Part shown: positions 30,994-33,660 of the stretch, piece by piece | How the letters are laid out: each line of letters begins with the position of its first letter | How positions within the stretch are numbered: position 1 is the first letter of the stretch | Assembly: GCA_016098155.1 (NCBI GenBank) | Contig: JAAAJB010000137.1 | Span: forward strand, 25,208-58,867 | Origin: Actinomortierella ambigua | Taxonomy: Eukaryota > Mortierellomycota > Mortierellomycetes > Mortierellales > Mortierellaceae | DNA: 33,660 nt | Reading direction: 5' to 3' | The notes under the pieces: generated by a model | The model's database searches: none | The model's input: the letters and a program-made list of their open reading frames with translations, nothing else | What the model was told of the DNA's origin: nothing | Program-made: the position numbers and the translations under genes

Positions 30994-32276
30994 TCAGAGA
31001 TCAGCGATTTTGACGACCTGCTTGCCAAAGTTTTTGCCTTTGAGCATCCCGACAAAGGCATCCATCGCGTTTTCGATGCCGTGGGCGACATCCTCAACAT
31101 ACTTGATTTCCTTGTTGGCGAACCATGAGCCCACCTCCTTATCAAACTGCTCGCCGTACTTGGCATACAACTCCTCTACGAGGAAGCCCTCGAAACGGAT
31201 GCGCTTAATGACGACCTGAAGCAAGTTCCGGACACCATAGGCGTTCTTGGTGTTATACTGCGAGATCATGCCACAGGCCACGATGCGACCATGATCGTTC
31301 ATTTGCTCCAGAACAGCCTCGAGCTGCTCGCCACCAACGTTCTCATAATAGATGTCGATGCCCTCAGGTGCAGCTTTGCGCAAGTTCTCAAGGATGTTCC
31401 CCCTCTTATAGTTGAAGGCAGCATCGAAATGAAGGTCCTTCAACAGGAACTCGACCTTCTCGTCACTACCAACGCTCCCCACCACACGAAGGCCAAGGCG
31501 CTTCGCCATCTGGCCAACCAACTGACCGACAGCACCAGCGGCAGCAGAGATAAAGATTGTTTCGCCAGCCTTGGGAGCGCCAACCTCGATCAATGAAGAG
31601 TACGCAGTCATGCCTGGCATACTATGTGATCCAGTACAATATGCAACCTTGGTCAGATGATGAACCTCAATCAAAGATCAACAGAGCATAGGACAACCAG
31701 ACTTACCCAAGTACACCCAGGTAAGAAGACAGAGGAATAGAAGACTCGCGCGCTCCATGCAGGATGCGATGGTCTTGGATATTTGCCTCGGTAAGATGCG
31801 TGTACAACTCCCATCCCACGTATCCCTCGATGATCGTTCCGACGGGAAACCTTGGGTTTTGGGATTCAATGACCTCGGCAACACCACCAGCAATCAAAGG
31901 CTCGCCAATCTTGAAGCAATCAATGTATGATTTTTCCGCGTCCATTCTTGGGCGCATGTCTGTAAATCAATTTTGGAAGTTGGTTGTTGATGAGGGTTGG
32001 AAATGAAGGTCAAAAAAGAGTCGAGTGAATTGGTCGAGAGTGGCCCATAAGCGTGTGAGCACTGCTGGAAACGGAGGCAAGTATACATGCAACATAGACA
32101 ACAATGTTTTGCCGTGGCTTCTTACAAGGATCCAAAGACAAGGCCAGGTTACGGGTGGCGATATCGCCGTTCTTAAGCACGGGCTTAAACTCTGACTCCT
32201 GAAGGCCAAAGTGCTCGCCAGGGATAGGATACTCCTCCGGGCGCTTCAGCATGATGACAGACTTGTTCAACACCAT
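30994..32276 (-). CDS. NADP-dependent medium-chain oxidoreductase (prostaglandin/curcumin reductase-like)
   Basis: Zinc-independent MDR-superfamily enzyme that reduces the C=C bond of alpha,beta-unsaturated aldehydes or ketones with NADPH. Exons 32276-32126, 31959-31707 and 31621-30994 (donors GTAAGA and GTAAGT twice in form GTAAG; acceptors TTACAG, CATAG) agree in phase and give 343 residues, the usual length. Family marks are DPYMRPRM spanning the first splice site (49-56), GGVAEVIES, the nucleotide-binding AAAGAVG (161-167), followed by QLVGQMAKRLG, and YYENVGG (226-232). No catalytic zinc ligands are seen, as expected. The C-terminus GKQVVKI is typical of the family. A role in detoxifying reactive carbonyls is likely; the natural substrate is unknown. 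An AT-rich TATA-like sequence (AATAAATA) lies about 125 bp upstream. Confidence 0.95.
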
Positions 32277-33470
32277 TGTAGGTACCAGATTGTATAGAGA
32301 TTTAAAACAGGGGTGTCGTGCTAAATGGAGCGACAGTAAAGAAGCAAGCAAGTTGTGTTGATGAGCTTGATATAATTAGTTGTCTGACTGCAAGACCTGG
32401 TATTTATTCATTTGCATGTCAACAAGGTTTTAGGTTGGGGTTGCCGTTCCCTGGGACTTGGTTTACCAGGAGAAGTAGAGCATACGTCTTATAGATAGGA
32501 GTGACAACATCCTTCCGCTCCTTTGTTATTCCTACCTCAATCAATGCACCTATTTCACTCTGCCCGCAGCACGAGAGTTTGCAGTGCAGCTCAACGGAGG
32601 TTGTTACAAATTCCCTTCATCAAATAAACTTCAAATTTGGTCCATGCTCAATGCATTTGTAAGCGTTTCCTCCCACGCTGTAAAAATTGCTTCTCGCAAG
32701 GTTCTCTCTCCCTTTCTCCCCCTATACATATTCAAAACAATAGTCGCCGCGCCACTCTATGCTCCCACGACAGGCTGCCCTTCCTATCTTCTTTTTTTAA
32801 GACATTGACCAGGGTTTGGCCGAAAAAGTTCAGTAAGAGATAGCTCAGAAGAAGGCAGGTCGGAAAAGACCTAGTTCTTGCACGCATTGTACTGGCCTCA
32901 TGCTTCAACCCGGCGTCTGCTTGTCTTTACAGCTCCTCTCTCTCTCTCTCTCTCTCTCTGAACTAATGAAATGGAATGAGGAGCCTTTATACTTACAGCC
33001 ACGAAGCTCTGCGCATGGCAGAGTGTCGCAGAGACGTCGCCGACCTCCTCTTCTTACAAACACCTGGGCCTACAACCTGAAAATGTCCTCGCGGCATTCT
33101 GCGTCAGCTGCACGGATACGCTCAGATCGACCGCTGTTCGCTAGAGTATTACCCGAAGTAAACAGGCAACAATATCCTGTGTGTAGTTGTTTCGAGATGG
33201 CTGAAGCAAGAAGAGGAGAAGCTGCAAGATGTACTGGCAACAACTTTACTTTAGGCCTTTTACGAGTAATGGCGCCGTGGCCACTTGGCACACATCATTC
33301 TGCTCATGCTAACGGAAGCTTTTCTCTATCTTTTCTTTGTCGTGTGCCATGTAATGCCTTTTTACCTGGCTTCATGATATGATCTAAAAAATCAAAGGGG
33401 TGGCATCGTTAGGGCAAGCTACATGAAGGGCTAGGTCAAAGGAGCTGGCTGCCACCCTTTTAAACAATAA
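32277..33470. other. 1.2-kb region without a supported gene
   Basis: It contains the reductase promoter on the left and a CT microsatellite (about 32935-32958). A 160-codon plus-strand frame (32900-33382) overlaps the CT tract, has no domain and is not accepted. Confidence 0.5.
32935..32958. repeat. CT dinucleotide repeat
   Basis: About twelve CT units in the right-hand intergenic region. Confidence 0.9.
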
Positions 33471-33600
33471 AGTGACATCGTCTTCGACCACTTCCGTTCG
33501 CCACTACCACCGCCATTCCCGTCATCTCCATCATCATCATCATCGTCATCACCACCACCACCACCACCACTACCATCGCAACGATCACCACATCGATCAT

Positions 33601-33660
33601 CACCACGATCATCACCACGATCATCACCACGATCATCACCACGATCATCACCACGATCAT
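33601..33660. repeat. 12-bp tandem repeat (CACCACGATCAT) running off the window
   Basis: Five perfect copies fill the last 60 bp, preceded by degenerate CAT/CAC triplets from about 33520. A plus-strand frame is open from 33471 to the end (Ser/Pro-rich, then Pro-Arg-Ser-Ser units) but has no ATG; the minus strand reads Met-Ile-Val-Val units. It may be a coding repeat of a gene beyond the window or a plain minisatellite. Confidence 0.9.

Overview
The window looks like nuclear DNA of a fungus, most likely an early-diverging (Mucoromycota/Mortierella-like) species. It carries spliced protein genes with short GT-AG introns (GTAAGT, GTATGC and GTGAGT donors; CAG/TAG acceptors), pyrimidine-rich leaders ahead of many start codons, homopolymer and microsatellite runs, and a kinase fused to Sel1 repeats, a type I recall as common in that group. 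The lineage is an inference; the eukaryotic gene structure is seen directly. No bacterial operon, insertion sequence, CRISPR array, rRNA or convincing tRNA was found.

Layout, left to right. 80-5482 (-): a very large Clg1/PHO85-type cyclin whose cyclin fold is broken up by low-complexity inserts; the 5' part is joined by two long introns. 7763-8171 (+): a small two-exon gene of unknown function with an unresolved start. 9887-12220 (+): a protein with tandem tau/MAP2-type microtubule-binding repeats, the most striking item here. 12784-14388 (-): an intact PHO84-type phosphate:H+ symporter. 15709-16084 (+): a possible small basic protein. 16596-19438 (-): a protein kinase followed by about 15 Sel1 repeats. 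19534-21072 (-): a five-exon D-2-hydroxyacid dehydrogenase. 23594-24873 (+): a secreted protein made of eight Opy2-like eight-cysteine repeats in an A-B-C-C-C-C-A-B order, with a good TATA box. 26384-29935 (-): a Gly/Met/Gln-rich, RD/RE-rich protein with a C-terminal RRM. 30994-32276 (-): a PTGR/curcumin-reductase-like MDR enzyme. The right end runs into a 12-bp tandem repeat that continues off the window.

The genes do not form an obvious pathway or cluster. Phosphate import (PHO84) and a PHO85-family cyclin share the window, but they are about 7 kb apart with other genes between, so I infer no functional link from position. The proteins most worth follow-up are the tau-like protein, the Opy2-repeat protein and the insert-rich cyclin. 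Exon boundaries were worked out by hand from splice consensus and reading-phase agreement; no RNA evidence or database search was available.
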